Below are positions 8,617 to 17,482 of a stretch of 63,633 bases of DNA, in pieces. Each line of letters begins with the position of its first letter. Within the stretch, counting starts at the first letter, position 1. The position numbers were made by a program, and so were the translations under genes. The notes beneath the pieces are model-generated. The model saw only the letters and a list, made by a program, of their open reading frames with translations, did not search any database and was not told where the DNA came from. Origin of the DNA: an uncultured Kiritimatiellota bacterium (GTDB lineage: Bacteria; Verrucomicrobiota; Kiritimatiellia; RFP12; DVOR01); the NCBI GenBank assembly GCA_944389585.1, contig CALXMW010000010.1:1-63633 (forward strand), given 5' to 3'.

Positions 8617-11600
8617 ATGAAAAGACTGCTTTCCCTTTTGGCCGCGCTCACCGTCGCCGCCGCCCAGGCGGGCTGGCAGGAGACCCTGCGCGCCGAGCCC
8701 ACGGCGCAGAAGCGCGACGACCGCGTCTTCACCACCCTCGACCGGCTCTTCAAGGCCGAGCGCGAGGCTTCCGAGGCCGACCGCCCCTATCTGTGGCTTT
8801 ACACGACGTTGATGTTGGAGCGGGCGCAGTACCAATTCCGTTTCGGCGAGGACGAGGGCGTGCCCGACCCCGCCGCGGGGGCCTGCCAGGGCTGGAGCCG
8901 CAACCAGGCCACGGCCCTCCTCGAGGCCCGCGCGAAGGAGGCGCTCGGCCGGCTGGGCCTCTATGCGAAGACGCCCGCGGCGCCCTTCCTTTCCGCCACG
9001 CGCCGCGCCCCTGACGCCTACGACACCTCCGCCCTCGCGGTGCTCTGGCAGAACATCCTCTGTGATTTGGGCCAGGAGCGTTTCCCCGAGGCCCGTGAAC
9101 AGGTTCTGAAGGCCGCCGAAACCGCGGGTGATGATGTGCTGGTCGGGACGCTCCGCGTCGTCGCCATCAATGACCTGCCCTTCGAACAACGCAACGCCGC
9201 CCTGGAGGCCCTCGACCGCGAGCGCGTCTGGCCCGCCGACGTCCGAGCCCTCATCCTCAAAGAGCGCGCCGAGAACCTCCGCGAAGACGACCAAGCCACC
9301 GAGCGCCTCACCCTCCTGATGGACGCGCGCGACCTCGCCGCCGACCACGCCCTCAAAGCGAACCTCCAGCGGGAAATTGAGGCGATGCGCAAGCTCGAGG
9401 CGCAGTTCCAGGAGGTGCCAGAGCTGGTGCCGCCCAACAAACCCTTCAACGTGCAGGTGCGTTACCTCAACGCCAAGTGCTTCGCCATCCAAGTCGACGA
9501 CGGCGAGTGGGAAGAGCACGACCTACCCGAGGCCAAGCCGTATGTCTGGGCCGAGGCGACCATTCCCTTCCCCGCCCTCGCGCCCGGCGAGCACACCCTC
9601 CGCCTCCGCGTGCCGCAACGGTTCGGCGAACTGGTGCAACGCTCGGCGCAGACGACCATCACCGCCGCGCCCTTCACCGCCGCCCGCGTACACAACGCCC
9701 CCTACACCGTCTTCGTGGCCGACAGTGAGACCGGCGTGCCCCTCGCCGGCGCCTCCGTCATCCTCACGCCCAAACAGGGCGAGCCGCTCACGCAGACCAC
9801 CGGTGCCCTCGGCCTGGCCTCCTTCCCCGGCCTCAGCTTGCCCCCCAACGCCCCCTCCCTCAATGCCGCGGTGACGTGGCAAGACCAGACCATCACAGCC
9901 GCTGACTATGCCTCCACGCCCCGCGAACCCGACTCCAAGCCCTTCTTCACCCTCCACGCCGACCGCGTCCTTTACCGTCCCGGCGAGACCGTCCGCTTCC
10001 AGGTCCTCTGCCTGCGGCGCGACCCCGCCACCGGCGCCGTCCGCCCAGACCCGAGCCTCTCCGCGCCCCTCGTCGTCAAAGGCTTCCCCCACAACGGCGA
10101 CACGCGCACCCTCGCGACCTTCGACCTCAAGCCCAACGCCGTCGGCTCCTTCGCCGGCGAGCTCACGCTCCCCGAGGACTTCACCGGCACCCTCCACGCC
10201 GAGGTGGAGCCCTGGCGGGCCTCAGACTATCTCGGGCAGGCCATCGCCTTCAAGGCCCCTGCCTTCACCGTCGACCTCCGCCGCGCCAACGTCGGCGACC
10301 CCGTGGCCGAGCCGCTCCGCTTCGCCGGCGAGGCCCGCGACCTCACCGGCACGCCGCTCTCCGGGGCCACCGTCTCGTGGAAAGTCCGCGCCGCGGGCGA
10401 ACCCGTCGCCGGCACGGCCACCGCCGGCGCGGACGGCACATTCTCCTTCGAGGCCCTCCTGCCCAAGCGCGACCGCGGCCAATACGTCACCGCCGAGGCC
10501 GCCGTCCTCAACGCCAACGGCGAACGGCAGGACGCCGCCTGCGGCTTCTGGCTGCCGCAATACGGCTTCGAGATCGTCCTCACGCCCGATGAGTGGGCCG
10601 TCGCCGACACGCCCTTCAACGTCACGCTCACCGCCGAACGCGCCGTCTCGGGCACCCTCGCCGTCAGCCGCGACGACGCGGAGGAGCCCCTCCGCCGCGT
10701 CAGCTTCGCCCTCACGCAGACCGCCCCAGGCCGCGCCGAGGCCACCGTGCCGCTTGCCCTTCCCGGCGGCAGCTACACCCTCATGACCGTCTCCGGCGCC
10801 GTCACCAACGCCACCGGCGCCATCGTCGTGCCGCGCGACGGCGACCTCTCCGTCTTCCCGAAGTCCTGGCGCGCCACCGGCGCCCTCCTGCGCACCAAGC
10901 AGTCCACCGACAAGCCACTCAAGGTCGGCGACACGCTCGAGGGTTTCGCCTCCACCTGCGGCAAAGGTCCCAGGTTCCTCGCCGTCACCACGCGCAACGG
11001 CCTGCGCAGCGTCATCCCCCTGACCGGTCCCTTCTTCAAGCTGCCCATCGAGGCCGACCTCGCCCCGAACTTCTCTCTCACGATCTACGGCTTCGAGGGT
11101 GCGCGCCTCCGCACCGCCACCCAGGCCTACGACGTCGAGCCGCCGCCGGACCTGAAGGTCGAGGCCACGCGCTTCGCCGACACCGCCCGCCCCGGTTCGA
11201 AGCAGACCTGGGAGATCACCGTGGACGACCCCGACGCCGAGCTCCTCGTCACCTGTTACGACAAGGCCCTTGACGAGATTCGCCCCTACGTCTGGACGAC
11301 CCTCGCCGCCCGCTTCCCCACCTACTTCTCCCACTGGAGCCTCACGCGCGACTGGTTCTGGCCCAACTGGGGCGTCATCGCGCAAGAGCCGCTTCCCTGG
11401 GACTTCTGCATGCCCGGCCACGAGAGCCACACGCCGATGTTCCGTTGGCCGGCAAAGGAGGAAGAGAACATTGTCGAGAGCGGCCTCTACATCACCCGGC
11501 GCATCAGTGGCAGTGCCGGCGCACCCATGGCCGCCAACGTTGCGATGGATGCCGTCGCCGTTGAGGAGGGTGTGACCATGCGCGCCAAGTCCGTTGGCTC

Positions 11601-13494
11601 CGGCGCCATCGCCCCCACCCCGCCGCCGCGCATGCGCACCGACTTCGCCAAGACCGCGCTCTGGGCCCCGCAGAAGCGTCTGGAGGGTGGCAAAGCCGTC
11701 TTCACCTTCACCCTGCCCGACACCCTCACCACCTGGAAGCTCATGGCCTTCGCCTTCACCCCCGACGGCCGCAGCGGCACCCTCACGCGCGACTGCCAGG
11801 CCCGCCTCGACGTCATGCTCCAGCCCTACCTCCCCCGCGCCCTGCGCGTGGGCGACCGCCTCACCCTCAACGTCCGCCTCGCCAACACCACCGACAAGCC
11901 CCTCGACACCTGGGCCACCCTCAACCGCGGCGAACGCAAGCCCGTCTCGCTCCCGCCCAAGGGCGCCGCCACCGTGAGTTGGGACATCGCCGCCCTGGAC
12001 GTCCCCGGCACGCAGACCTTCGAGTTCGCCACCGAGGGCGACGCCGTCCGCCTCGAGCTGCCCGTGCTCGACAACCGCGTGCGCGTCGAGGACGTCTACC
12101 CCATCACCCTCGTGGACACCCGGCCCGCGACCCTCGACCTCCTCGAGCCCGCCCCCTTCCAAGACCTCGCCGTGCGCTGGGATCACAACCCCGCCCAAGC
12201 CGTCGCCGAAAGCCTCGCCAAGGTGCCCGAGTGGCCCTACGACAGCTGCGACCAGCTCCTCTCCAACCTCGCCGCCAGCCTCCTCCTGCGCGAAATGGGC
12301 CGCCCCCTCCCCAACGCCGACGCCCTTGAGGATGCCTGGCTCAGCCGCCTCCTCGCCGCCAAGCGCGGCGACCTCTGGCCCTGGTTCCCCGGCGGCCCCG
12401 AGGACGCCTGCGCCTCCGCCGAGATCTGCCTGCTCGGCGCGCGCCTCCACGGCCTGGGCCTGGCCCCCAAGCCCCTCGAGGAGGCCGTGCTCGCCACCCT
12501 CAAAGCCAAGCCCAAGGCCCTCCCCTTCGCCGCCTGGGCCTACGCCCGCAGCGCCTTCGCGGACGTCTGGCCCATGGAAGGCGACCTCTCCGACGCGCTT
12601 CTCTTGGCCTATCGCGAGGCCAAGGGCGTGCAGGAACGCCGCCTCCTGGCCGTCGCCGCCCAACGCCTCGGCGCGGAAACCGTCGCCGAGGCCGGCCTCA
12701 AGGACGTCGCCGACGCCATGAACCGCTCCGACGTCTGGGGCGTCTGGTGGCCGCAGGAACGCCTCTGGTGGCGCTGGTGGGGCACCCCCATCGAAAGCCA
12801 CGCCCTCGGGCTGGAAGTCCTCGCCGCGAACGGCCGCGCCGACGACGCGCGCGCCGCCGCCCGCTGGCTCCTCCAACACCGCCGCCTCAACGGCTGGGGC
12901 AGCACCCGCGCCACCCTCGCCGCCGCCTTCGCCCTCCGCCTCGTCGGCACGCCCGAGACGGCCCTCGGCCCCGTCCCCGCCCTCCGCGTCGCCAGCGAAA
13001 GGCGCCCCGGCGTCCGCCGCGTCACCTATGCCCGCCAGGCGCCCGGGCTCAGCTTCGGCAGCGTCGCGGCCGCCTACACCCTGCCGCTCGACCAAGTGCC
13101 CGCCCCCGCGGTCGGCGAGGACGCCGCCCTGACCCTCACGCGCACCTATTCGCCCGAGCGCCCCAAGGTCGGCGACACCGTTGTCGTCACCCTGCGCGTC
13201 ACCGCCGCCCAGCCCATGGGCCACGCCTGGCTCCGCGACGAGCGCCCCGCCAACACCGAGCCGCTCCACCAGCTCCCCGCCTGGGATTGGCAGGCCGGCG
13301 CCTACGCCGTGCCCGGCGACACGGCCACCGACTTCTTCATCGGCACGCTCCCGCGCGGCATCACCACCCTCCAATACAAGCTCAAGGCCACCCACGCCGG
13401 CGTCTGCCGCCCCGGCCTGGCCACGCTCACCCTCCCCCACGCGCCAGACTTCGCCGCCCGCACCGCCGCCGAACCCCTCGCCGTCGAGCCCTAG
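8617..13494 (+). CDS. Alpha-2-macroglobulin-like protein, probable periplasmic protease trap
   Basis: The 1625-residue product starts with a short signal peptide (MKRLLSLLAALTVAAAQA) and then a helical region. A string of beta-sandwich MG domains follows, seen in phrases such as VLYRPGETVRFQVLCLRRD (MG2) and DKPLKVGDTLEG. The bait/ANA region includes the family motif TDFAKTALWAPQ and LPDTLTTWKLMAF near residues 1005-1045. The thioester position reads PYDSCDQLLS (about residue 1210), whereas thioester-forming members have GCxEQ; the cysteine is shifted and Glu is Asp, so a covalent trap is doubtful. An alpha-helical toroid domain and a C-terminal receptor-like domain follow. Such proteins guard the periplasm against foreign proteases, often next to penicillin-binding protein PbpC, which is absent here. 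Confidence 0.88.
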   Translation: MKRLLSLLAALTVAAAQAGWQETLRAEPTAQKRDDRVFTTLDRLFKAEREASEADRPYLWLYTTLMLERAQYQFRFGEDEGVPDPAAGACQGWSRNQATALLEARAKEALGRLGLYAKTPAAPFLSATRRAPDAYDTSALAVLWQNILCDLGQERFPEAREQVLKAAETAGDDVLVGTLRVVAINDLPFEQRNAALEALDRERVWPADVRALILKERAENLREDDQATERLTLLMDARDLAADHALKANLQREIEAMRKLEAQFQEVPELVPPNKPFNVQVRYLNAKCFAIQVDDGEWEEHDLPEAKPYVWAEATIPFPALAPGEHTLRLRVPQRFGELVQRSAQTTITAAPFTAARVHNAPYTVFVADSETGVPLAGASVILTPKQGEPLTQTTGALGLASFPGLSLPPNAPSLNAAVTWQDQTITAADYASTPREPDSKPFFTLHADRVLYRPGETVRFQVLCLRRDPATGAVRPDPSLSAPLVVKGFPHNGDTRTLATFDLKPNAVGSFAGELTLPEDFTGTLHAEVEPWRASDYLGQAIAFKAPAFTVDLRRANVGDPVAEPLRFAGEARDLTGTPLSGATVSWKVRAAGEPVAGTATAGADGTFSFEALLPKRDRGQYVTAEAAVLNANGERQDAACGFWLPQYGFEIVLTPDEWAVADTPFNVTLTAERAVSGTLAVSRDDAEEPLRRVSFALTQTAPGRAEATVPLALPGGSYTLMTVSGAVTNATGAIVVPRDGDLSVFPKSWRATGALLRTKQSTDKPLKVGDTLEGFASTCGKGPRFLAVTTRNGLRSVIPLTGPFFKLPIEADLAPNFSLTIYGFEGARLRTATQAYDVEPPPDLKVEATRFADTARPGSKQTWEITVDDPDAELLVTCYDKALDEIRPYVWTTLAARFPTYFSHWSLTRDWFWPNWGVIAQEPLPWDFCMPGHESHTPMFRWPAKEEENIVESGLYITRRISGSAGAPMAANVAMDAVAVEEGVTMRAKSVGSGAIAPTPPPRMRTDFAKTALWAPQKRLEGGKAVFTFTLPDTLTTWKLMAFAFTPDGRSGTLTRDCQARLDVMLQPYLPRALRVGDRLTLNVRLANTTDKPLDTWATLNRGERKPVSLPPKGAATVSWDIAALDVPGTQTFEFATEGDAVRLELPVLDNRVRVEDVYPITLVDTRPATLDLLEPAPFQDLAVRWDHNPAQAVAESLAKVPEWPYDSCDQLLSNLAASLLLREMGRPLPNADALEDAWLSRLLAAKRGDLWPWFPGGPEDACASAEICLLGARLHGLGLAPKPLEEAVLATLKAKPKALPFAAWAYARSAFADVWPMEGDLSDALLLAYREAKGVQERRLLAVAAQRLGAETVAEAGLKDVADAMNRSDVWGVWWPQERLWWRWWGTPIESHALGLEVLAANGRADDARAAARWLLQHRRLNGWGSTRATLAAAFALRLVGTPETALGPVPALRVASERRPGVRRVTYARQAPGLSFGSVAAAYTLPLDQVPAPAVGEDAALTLTRTYSPERPKVGDTVVVTLRVTAAQPMGHAWLRDERPANTEPLHQLPAWDWQAGAYAVPGDTATDFFIGTLPRGITTLQYKLKATHAGVCRPGLATLTLPHAPDFAARTAAEPLAVEP

Positions 13495-13532
13495 GCCGCG
13501 GCCGGGGGCGCCCCGGCGGCGGGGAAATGTGG

Positions 13533-13538
13533 TATCAT
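13533..13538 (+). promoter_or_regulatory. Extended -10 promoter of the YhcH-family gene
   Basis: TGG-TATCAT (13530-13538) matches the recurrent extended -10 of this window. GGAAAGGA (13554-13561) before the ATG at 13568 is a good ribosome binding site. Confidence 0.5.
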
Positions 13539-13567
13539 GGCGAACGGTTTTATGGAAAGGATCCGCC

Positions 13568-14032
13568 ATGATCGTCGACACGCTTGAAAACGCCGCCAAG
13601 CTCGACCTGGGCCCCCGCTTCGCGAAGGCCTTCGCCTGGCTCCGCGACCCGGCCAACGCCGCGCTCCCCGCCGGCCACCACGTCATCGAGACCGCCCCCG
13701 ACGGCACCGAGACCCTCTTCGCCAACGTCCAGGAATACGACACGCGCGCCCCCAAGGACTGCCGCCTGGAGTTCCACCGCCGCTACGCCGACATCCAGTT
13801 CCTCTTCGAAGGCAACGAGGCCATCGGCTGGCGCCCGCTCACCGACGACCTGCCCGTCACCCAGCCCTACTCCGAGCGCGACGACATCGGCTTCGTCGCC
13901 GGCGAGGGCGCGCCCGTCCCCTTCGCCCCAGGCGTCTGCTTCGTCCTCTTCCCGCAAGACGCCCACGCCCCCGGCCAGCGCACCCCCGCCGCCACGCGCG
14001 TGAAAAAGGCCATCGTCAAAGTCCTCCTCTGA
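13568..14032 (+). CDS. YhcH/YjgK/YiaL-family protein
   Basis: The 154-residue protein belongs to the small cupin-like YhcH/YiaL family (DUF386), linked in other bacteria to handling of sialic acid or other sugars and to biofilm-associated sugar metabolism; the exact reaction here is unknown. Family features are the ETLFANVQEYDTR opening of the beta barrel, a conserved HRRYADIQFLFEGNE stretch with the metal-site His and Glu region, and a late FPQDAHAPG motif supplying another His. The ATG at 13568 is preferred because a ribosome binding site and promoter lie directly upstream. NAD kinase follows five bases after its stop, so the two are probably cotranscribed. Confidence 0.85.
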   Translation: MIVDTLENAAKLDLGPRFAKAFAWLRDPANAALPAGHHVIETAPDGTETLFANVQEYDTRAPKDCRLEFHRRYADIQFLFEGNEAIGWRPLTDDLPVTQPYSERDDIGFVAGEGAPVPFAPGVCFVLFPQDAHAPGQRTPAATRVKKAIVKVLL

Positions 14033-14037
14033 TCCCC

Positions 14038-14925
14038 ATGGCCCCCATTCGCCGCCTCGCCGTCATCGCCAACCTCACCCGCCCCCGCGCCCAGGAGGGC
14101 CTCGAGGCCTTCGCCAAGGCCGCGCGCGCGGCGGGGGTGGACTTCGTGGTGGACCCGCCCTCGGCCGAGGCGCTCCCCGGGGCGCGGGCCTGCGCCGTGG
14201 CGGACTTCGCGGCCTTTGGGGCGCAGGCGGTCGTCTCCCTGGGCGGGGACGGCTCGCTCCTGGCCGCGGCGCACGCCCTGGCGCGGGCGGGCCTGGATCT
14301 GCCCCTCGTCGGCCTCAACGTCGGGCGCCTAGGCTACCTCACCGCCGTGGACGAGGAGGGCTTCGACGGCCTCCTCGCCGCCCTGGCCGAGGGCCGCTTC
14401 GCGGAGGAGCGGCGCACCGCCCTGGCCGCCCGCGTGCGCCGAGCGGACGGCTCCGAGTCCGCGCTCCCCAACGCCCTCAACGACGTCGTCCTCTCCCGCG
14501 CCGAGGGCGGCCACGCCTTCGCCCTGGAGCTGGATTTGGACGGGCACCCCGTGGCCCGCTGGCTCTGCGACGGGCTCATCGTGGCCACGCCCACCGGCTC
14601 CACGGCCTATTCCCTTTCCGTCGGCGGGCCCGTGATGGCGCCGGACGCGCGGGCCCTGGTCGTCAGCGTCATCGCGCCCCACACGCTCAGCGCGCGCCCC
14701 CTCGTCGTGCCCGACGCCGTGCGCGTCACCGTCCGCGTCGGCGAGGAAGGCGGCACCCCCGCCACCGCCTATGCAGACGGCCAGGCCGCCCTGCCCCTCC
14801 GCCCCGGCGACGCGCTCTGCGCCCAGGCCGCCGCCGCGCCCATCCGCCTGCTGGCCCCCTTGGGGCGCAACCCCTACGCGCCCCTCTCGCGCAAGCTGGG
14901 CTGGGGCCTCCCCCCCACGCGCTGA
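14038..14925 (+). CDS. nadK: NAD kinase
   Basis: The enzyme phosphorylates NAD to NADP in the cytoplasm. The 295-residue protein shows the full signature: the GGDG motif in SLGGDGSLLAAAH (about residues 63-75), NVGRLGYL, the NE/D-type segment NALNDVVLSRAEG and the glycine-rich TPTGSTAYSLSVGGP loop (about 185-200). It begins five bases after the YhcH-family stop and is followed 24 bases later by miaB in the same direction, forming a likely three-gene transcript. No ribosome binding site stands out before the ATG, suggesting coupling to the upstream gene. Confidence 0.95.
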   Translation: MAPIRRLAVIANLTRPRAQEGLEAFAKAARAAGVDFVVDPPSAEALPGARACAVADFAAFGAQAVVSLGGDGSLLAAAHALARAGLDLPLVGLNVGRLGYLTAVDEEGFDGLLAALAEGRFAEERRTALAARVRRADGSESALPNALNDVVLSRAEGGHAFALELDLDGHPVARWLCDGLIVATPTGSTAYSLSVGGPVMAPDARALVVSVIAPHTLSARPLVVPDAVRVTVRVGEEGGTPATAYADGQAALPLRPGDALCAQAAAAPIRLLAPLGRNPYAPLSRKLGWGLPPTR

Positions 14926-14949
14926 GGCGCGCCCGGACACCCACCCGCC

Positions 14950-16287
14950 ATGACGACCTTCGCCATCCACACCTACGGCTGCCAGATGAACGTCCGCGAA
15001 AGCGAGGCCGCCGCCAAAGCCCTGATCGACGCCGGGCTCGCCCAGGCCCCGGACGAGGAGGCCGCCGACGTCGTCATCGTGAACACCTGCTCGGTGCGCG
15101 GCAAGGCCGAGGACAAGGCACTGGGCAAGCTCGGGCTCCTCTGCGCCACCAAGCGCACGCGCCCCGGCCGCGTGGTCGGCGTGATGGGCTGCATGGCCCA
15201 GCGCCTGGGCGAGGGCCTCTTCAAGCGCCTGCCGGCGCTGGACTTCGCCATCGGCACGCGATGCGCCGAGCGCGTCGCCCCCGCCGTCGAGGCCGCGCTC
15301 CAGGGCCGCCCCACCCTCGCCCTCCGCGGCCTGCACGAGCGCCCCGACGCGCCCAGCGGCCACGTGGCGGGCGGCTTCTCGGCCTTCGTCACAATCCTGC
15401 TGGGTTGCAACCGCCGCTGCGCCTATTGCATCGTGCCGGACGTGCGCGGGGACGAGTGGAGCCGCCCGGCCCGCGACGTCCTGGCGGAGGTGCGCGCCCT
15501 CGCGGCGCAAGGCGTGCGCGAGGTGACGCTCCTAGGCCAATCCATCATGAACTACGGCCTGCGCACGCCCGCCTTCGACGCGGACGACCCGCCCTCGCCC
15601 GGCGGCTACGCGCTGCCCTTCCCGCGCCTGCTCGAGGCCGTCGCCGCCATCCCCGGCATCGCGCGCATCCGCTTCACCAGCGGCCACCCCGCCGGCGTCA
15701 CCGACGAGCTCGTGCGCCTCTTCCGCGAGGAGCCCAAGCTCTGCCGCCACCTCCACCTGCCCGTGCAGAGCGGCTCGGACGCCGTCCTGGCGCGCATGCG
15801 CCGCGGCTACACGCGCGAGGGCTACCTCGCCGCCGTCGCCCGCCTCCGCGAGGCCGTGCCGGATCTCGCCCTCACCACCGACGTCATCGTCGGCTTCCCC
15901 GGCGAGACGGAGGCCGACTTCCAGGCCACGCGCACGCTCATGGAGGCCGCCCGCTTCGACAACGCCTTCATCTTCAAGTACTCCCCGCGCCCCGGCACCC
16001 TCTCGGCCACGTGGGAGGACGACGTGCCGGACGCGGAGAAGGCCCGCCGCAACCAGATCCTCCTCGGCGACCAGGACGTCCGCGGCGCCGCCCTCAACCA
16101 GGCCCTCGTCGGCACCACCCAGCGCGTCCTGGCCGAGGGCCCCAGCCTCCGCAACAAGGCCCGCTGGTCGGGCCGCACCTCCGGCAACAAAATCGTCGTC
16201 TTCGCGCCGCCCCCCGGCCTCCGCCCCGGCGACCTGCTCGACCTCGCCATCACCCGCGCCGCCCCCCAGACCCTCTACGCCGACTGA
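14950..16287 (+). CDS. miaB: tRNA-2-methylthio-N6-isopentenyladenosine synthase (MiaB)
   Basis: This radical-SAM methylthiotransferase adds a methylthio group to i6A37 of tRNAs that read UNN codons. The 445-residue protein shows the three usual parts. The N-terminal UPF0004 domain opens with IHTYGCQMNVRESE and carries the cysteines in NTCSVRG and MGCMAQR, which hold one iron-sulfur cluster. The radical SAM core has CNRRCAYCIVP (about residues 154-164, CxxxCxxC). A C-terminal TRAM domain runs through VLAEGPSLRNKARWSGRT. MiaB is preferred over RimO or MtaB on overall sequence; MtaB is the main alternative. Confidence 0.9.
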   Translation: MTTFAIHTYGCQMNVRESEAAAKALIDAGLAQAPDEEAADVVIVNTCSVRGKAEDKALGKLGLLCATKRTRPGRVVGVMGCMAQRLGEGLFKRLPALDFAIGTRCAERVAPAVEAALQGRPTLALRGLHERPDAPSGHVAGGFSAFVTILLGCNRRCAYCIVPDVRGDEWSRPARDVLAEVRALAAQGVREVTLLGQSIMNYGLRTPAFDADDPPSPGGYALPFPRLLEAVAAIPGIARIRFTSGHPAGVTDELVRLFREEPKLCRHLHLPVQSGSDAVLARMRRGYTREGYLAAVARLREAVPDLALTTDVIVGFPGETEADFQATRTLMEAARFDNAFIFKYSPRPGTLSATWEDDVPDAEKARRNQILLGDQDVRGAALNQALVGTTQRVLAEGPSLRNKARWSGRTSGNKIVVFAPPPGLRPGDLLDLAITRAAPQTLYAD

Positions 16288-16306
16288 CCCCGCCGGGCCG
16301 TTTTGG

Positions 16307-16312
16307 TATCAT
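16307..16312 (+). promoter_or_regulatory. Extended -10 promoter upstream of the pyruvyl transferase
   Basis: TGG-TATCAT (16304-16312) fits the extended -10 pattern. It lies 44 bases before a GTG codon that has a strong AAGGAG ribosome binding site. Confidence 0.5.
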
Positions 16313-16355
16313 GCAAGAAACGCCCGGCGCGGCGCGGGGCAAAAAGGAGACAATC

Positions 16356-16403
16356 GTGGGCAATCGCATTTTAGAGTGGTGTCGGGGCCGCGCCTTCGGG
16401 TAA
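16356..16403 (+). other. Interrupted start region of the pyruvyl transferase gene
   Basis: A GTG at 16356 sits five bases after AAAAAGGAGA and opens a frame of 15 codons (VGNRILEWCRGRAFG) that ends in TAA at 16401-16403. The same frame then stays open through the whole pyruvyl transferase gene. This looks like the original start followed by a nonsense mutation, with one base change from AAA to TAA as the simplest explanation. Confidence 0.5.
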
Positions 16404-16493
16404 AAGGCCAAGCGTCTGCCGAGGCGCAAGCAGGCGCGCTATCGGGAGATCGCGGCGATCCGGCTGGGGCATCACGCGCTGGGGGCGCCGTTC

Positions 16494-17465
16494 GTGGAGG
16501 CGGGGCGCTTCAAGGATCTTTACATCCGCTATGCCTATCGGATGAACACGGCGTGGGACGTCAACCTCGGCGATTACATCCAGAGCGAGGCGACGGCGCG
16601 GGCGATCGAGGCGGCGATGGGGCCGGTGCGCTTCCGCCCGTGGGTGCGCAGCGAGCTGTCGTGGTACGAAGGGGAGCCTGCCCTCTGCGTCATGCAGGGG
16701 TGGTTCGAGCACAACACCTTGAACTTCCTGCCGAACCAATCGATTTTGCCGGTGTGGGTGGGGACGCACCTGGCGCCGCACACGCGGGGGCAATTGGCGG
16801 AGCTGCTGCGCCTGGATCGGGATGCGTTCGTCGACCAAAAAATCGGCTGCCGGGATCTCTCCACCTTGGCGTGGTGCCGCGAGCAAGGGTTGAGCGCCTA
16901 TTTCAGCCGATGCCTGACGCTGACGCTGCCCCGGCGGCAAAACGCCGTCGCCAAAGGCGCGGGCAAGGTCTTCGTGGTGGGGGCGCGCGACTGGCGCGAG
17001 CGCGTGCGGCAGGCTCTGCCGGAGGACTTGCGGGGGCGGGCCGTCTTCATGGATCAATACGCCGCGCGGACGCTCTCGCCCGCCGAGGCCGCCGCCCAGG
17101 ACGCCCAGGCGAAGGCCCTCCTGGCGCGTTACGCGCAGGAGGCGGAGCTGGTGGTGACGAGCCGCCTCCACTGCGCGCAACCGTGCCTGGCGATGGGCAT
17201 CCCGGTGGTCTTCATCGACCCGGCGGTGGATGTGGTGGATCGCTTCTCCGCCCTGCGCGGCCTCATCAAGGTGTGGTCGCTCCAGGATCTGGACGAAGGG
17301 CGCGTGGGGTTCGACCCCGTCTGCCCGGACTTCGAGGCGCTGAAGCGCGACCTGATTGAGAACCTGCGCCTCACCCTCCTGCGGGCGTTAGGCCGGGAGG
17401 TCGACGGCGCGGCGTTGCAGGCCTGCCGCGAGCGCATCGCGGCCTTCTCGCGCCTCGGCGAGTGA
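16494..17465 (+). CDS. Polysaccharide pyruvyl transferase family protein
   Basis: The family transfers pyruvate ketals or related groups onto cell-surface sugars. The conserved early motif NLGDYIQSEA (about 25-35 residues in) and the late TSRLHCAQPCLAMGIPVVFID segment, with the SR.H pattern, identify it. The frame is open from 16404, so the N-terminus may extend ~30 residues upstream of the GTG used here, but a TAA at 16401 cuts it off from the best ribosome binding site. The catalytic fold itself looks complete at 323 residues. It ends 17 bases from the convergent nadE gene with no terminator between. Substrate unknown. Confidence 0.7.
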   Translation: MEAGRFKDLYIRYAYRMNTAWDVNLGDYIQSEATARAIEAAMGPVRFRPWVRSELSWYEGEPALCVMQGWFEHNTLNFLPNQSILPVWVGTHLAPHTRGQLAELLRLDRDAFVDQKIGCRDLSTLAWCREQGLSAYFSRCLTLTLPRRQNAVAKGAGKVFVVGARDWRERVRQALPEDLRGRAVFMDQYAARTLSPAEAAAQDAQAKALLARYAQEAELVVTSRLHCAQPCLAMGIPVVFIDPAVDVVDRFSALRGLIKVWSLQDLDEGRVGFDPVCPDFEALKRDLIENLRLTLLRALGREVDGAALQACRERIAAFSRLGE

Positions 17466-17482
17466 ACGCCCGGCGCGGCGCG

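Noticed and set aside
10222..13755. A 1177-codon ORF antisense to the alpha-2-macroglobulin gene
   Set aside because: Same shadow effect; no recognisable domain, and the plus-strand gene is well supported.
16401..16403. Stop codon readthrough or selenocysteine/pyrrolysine insertion at the pyruvyl transferase start
   Set aside because: The codon is TAA, which neither system uses, and no recoding structure is evident.
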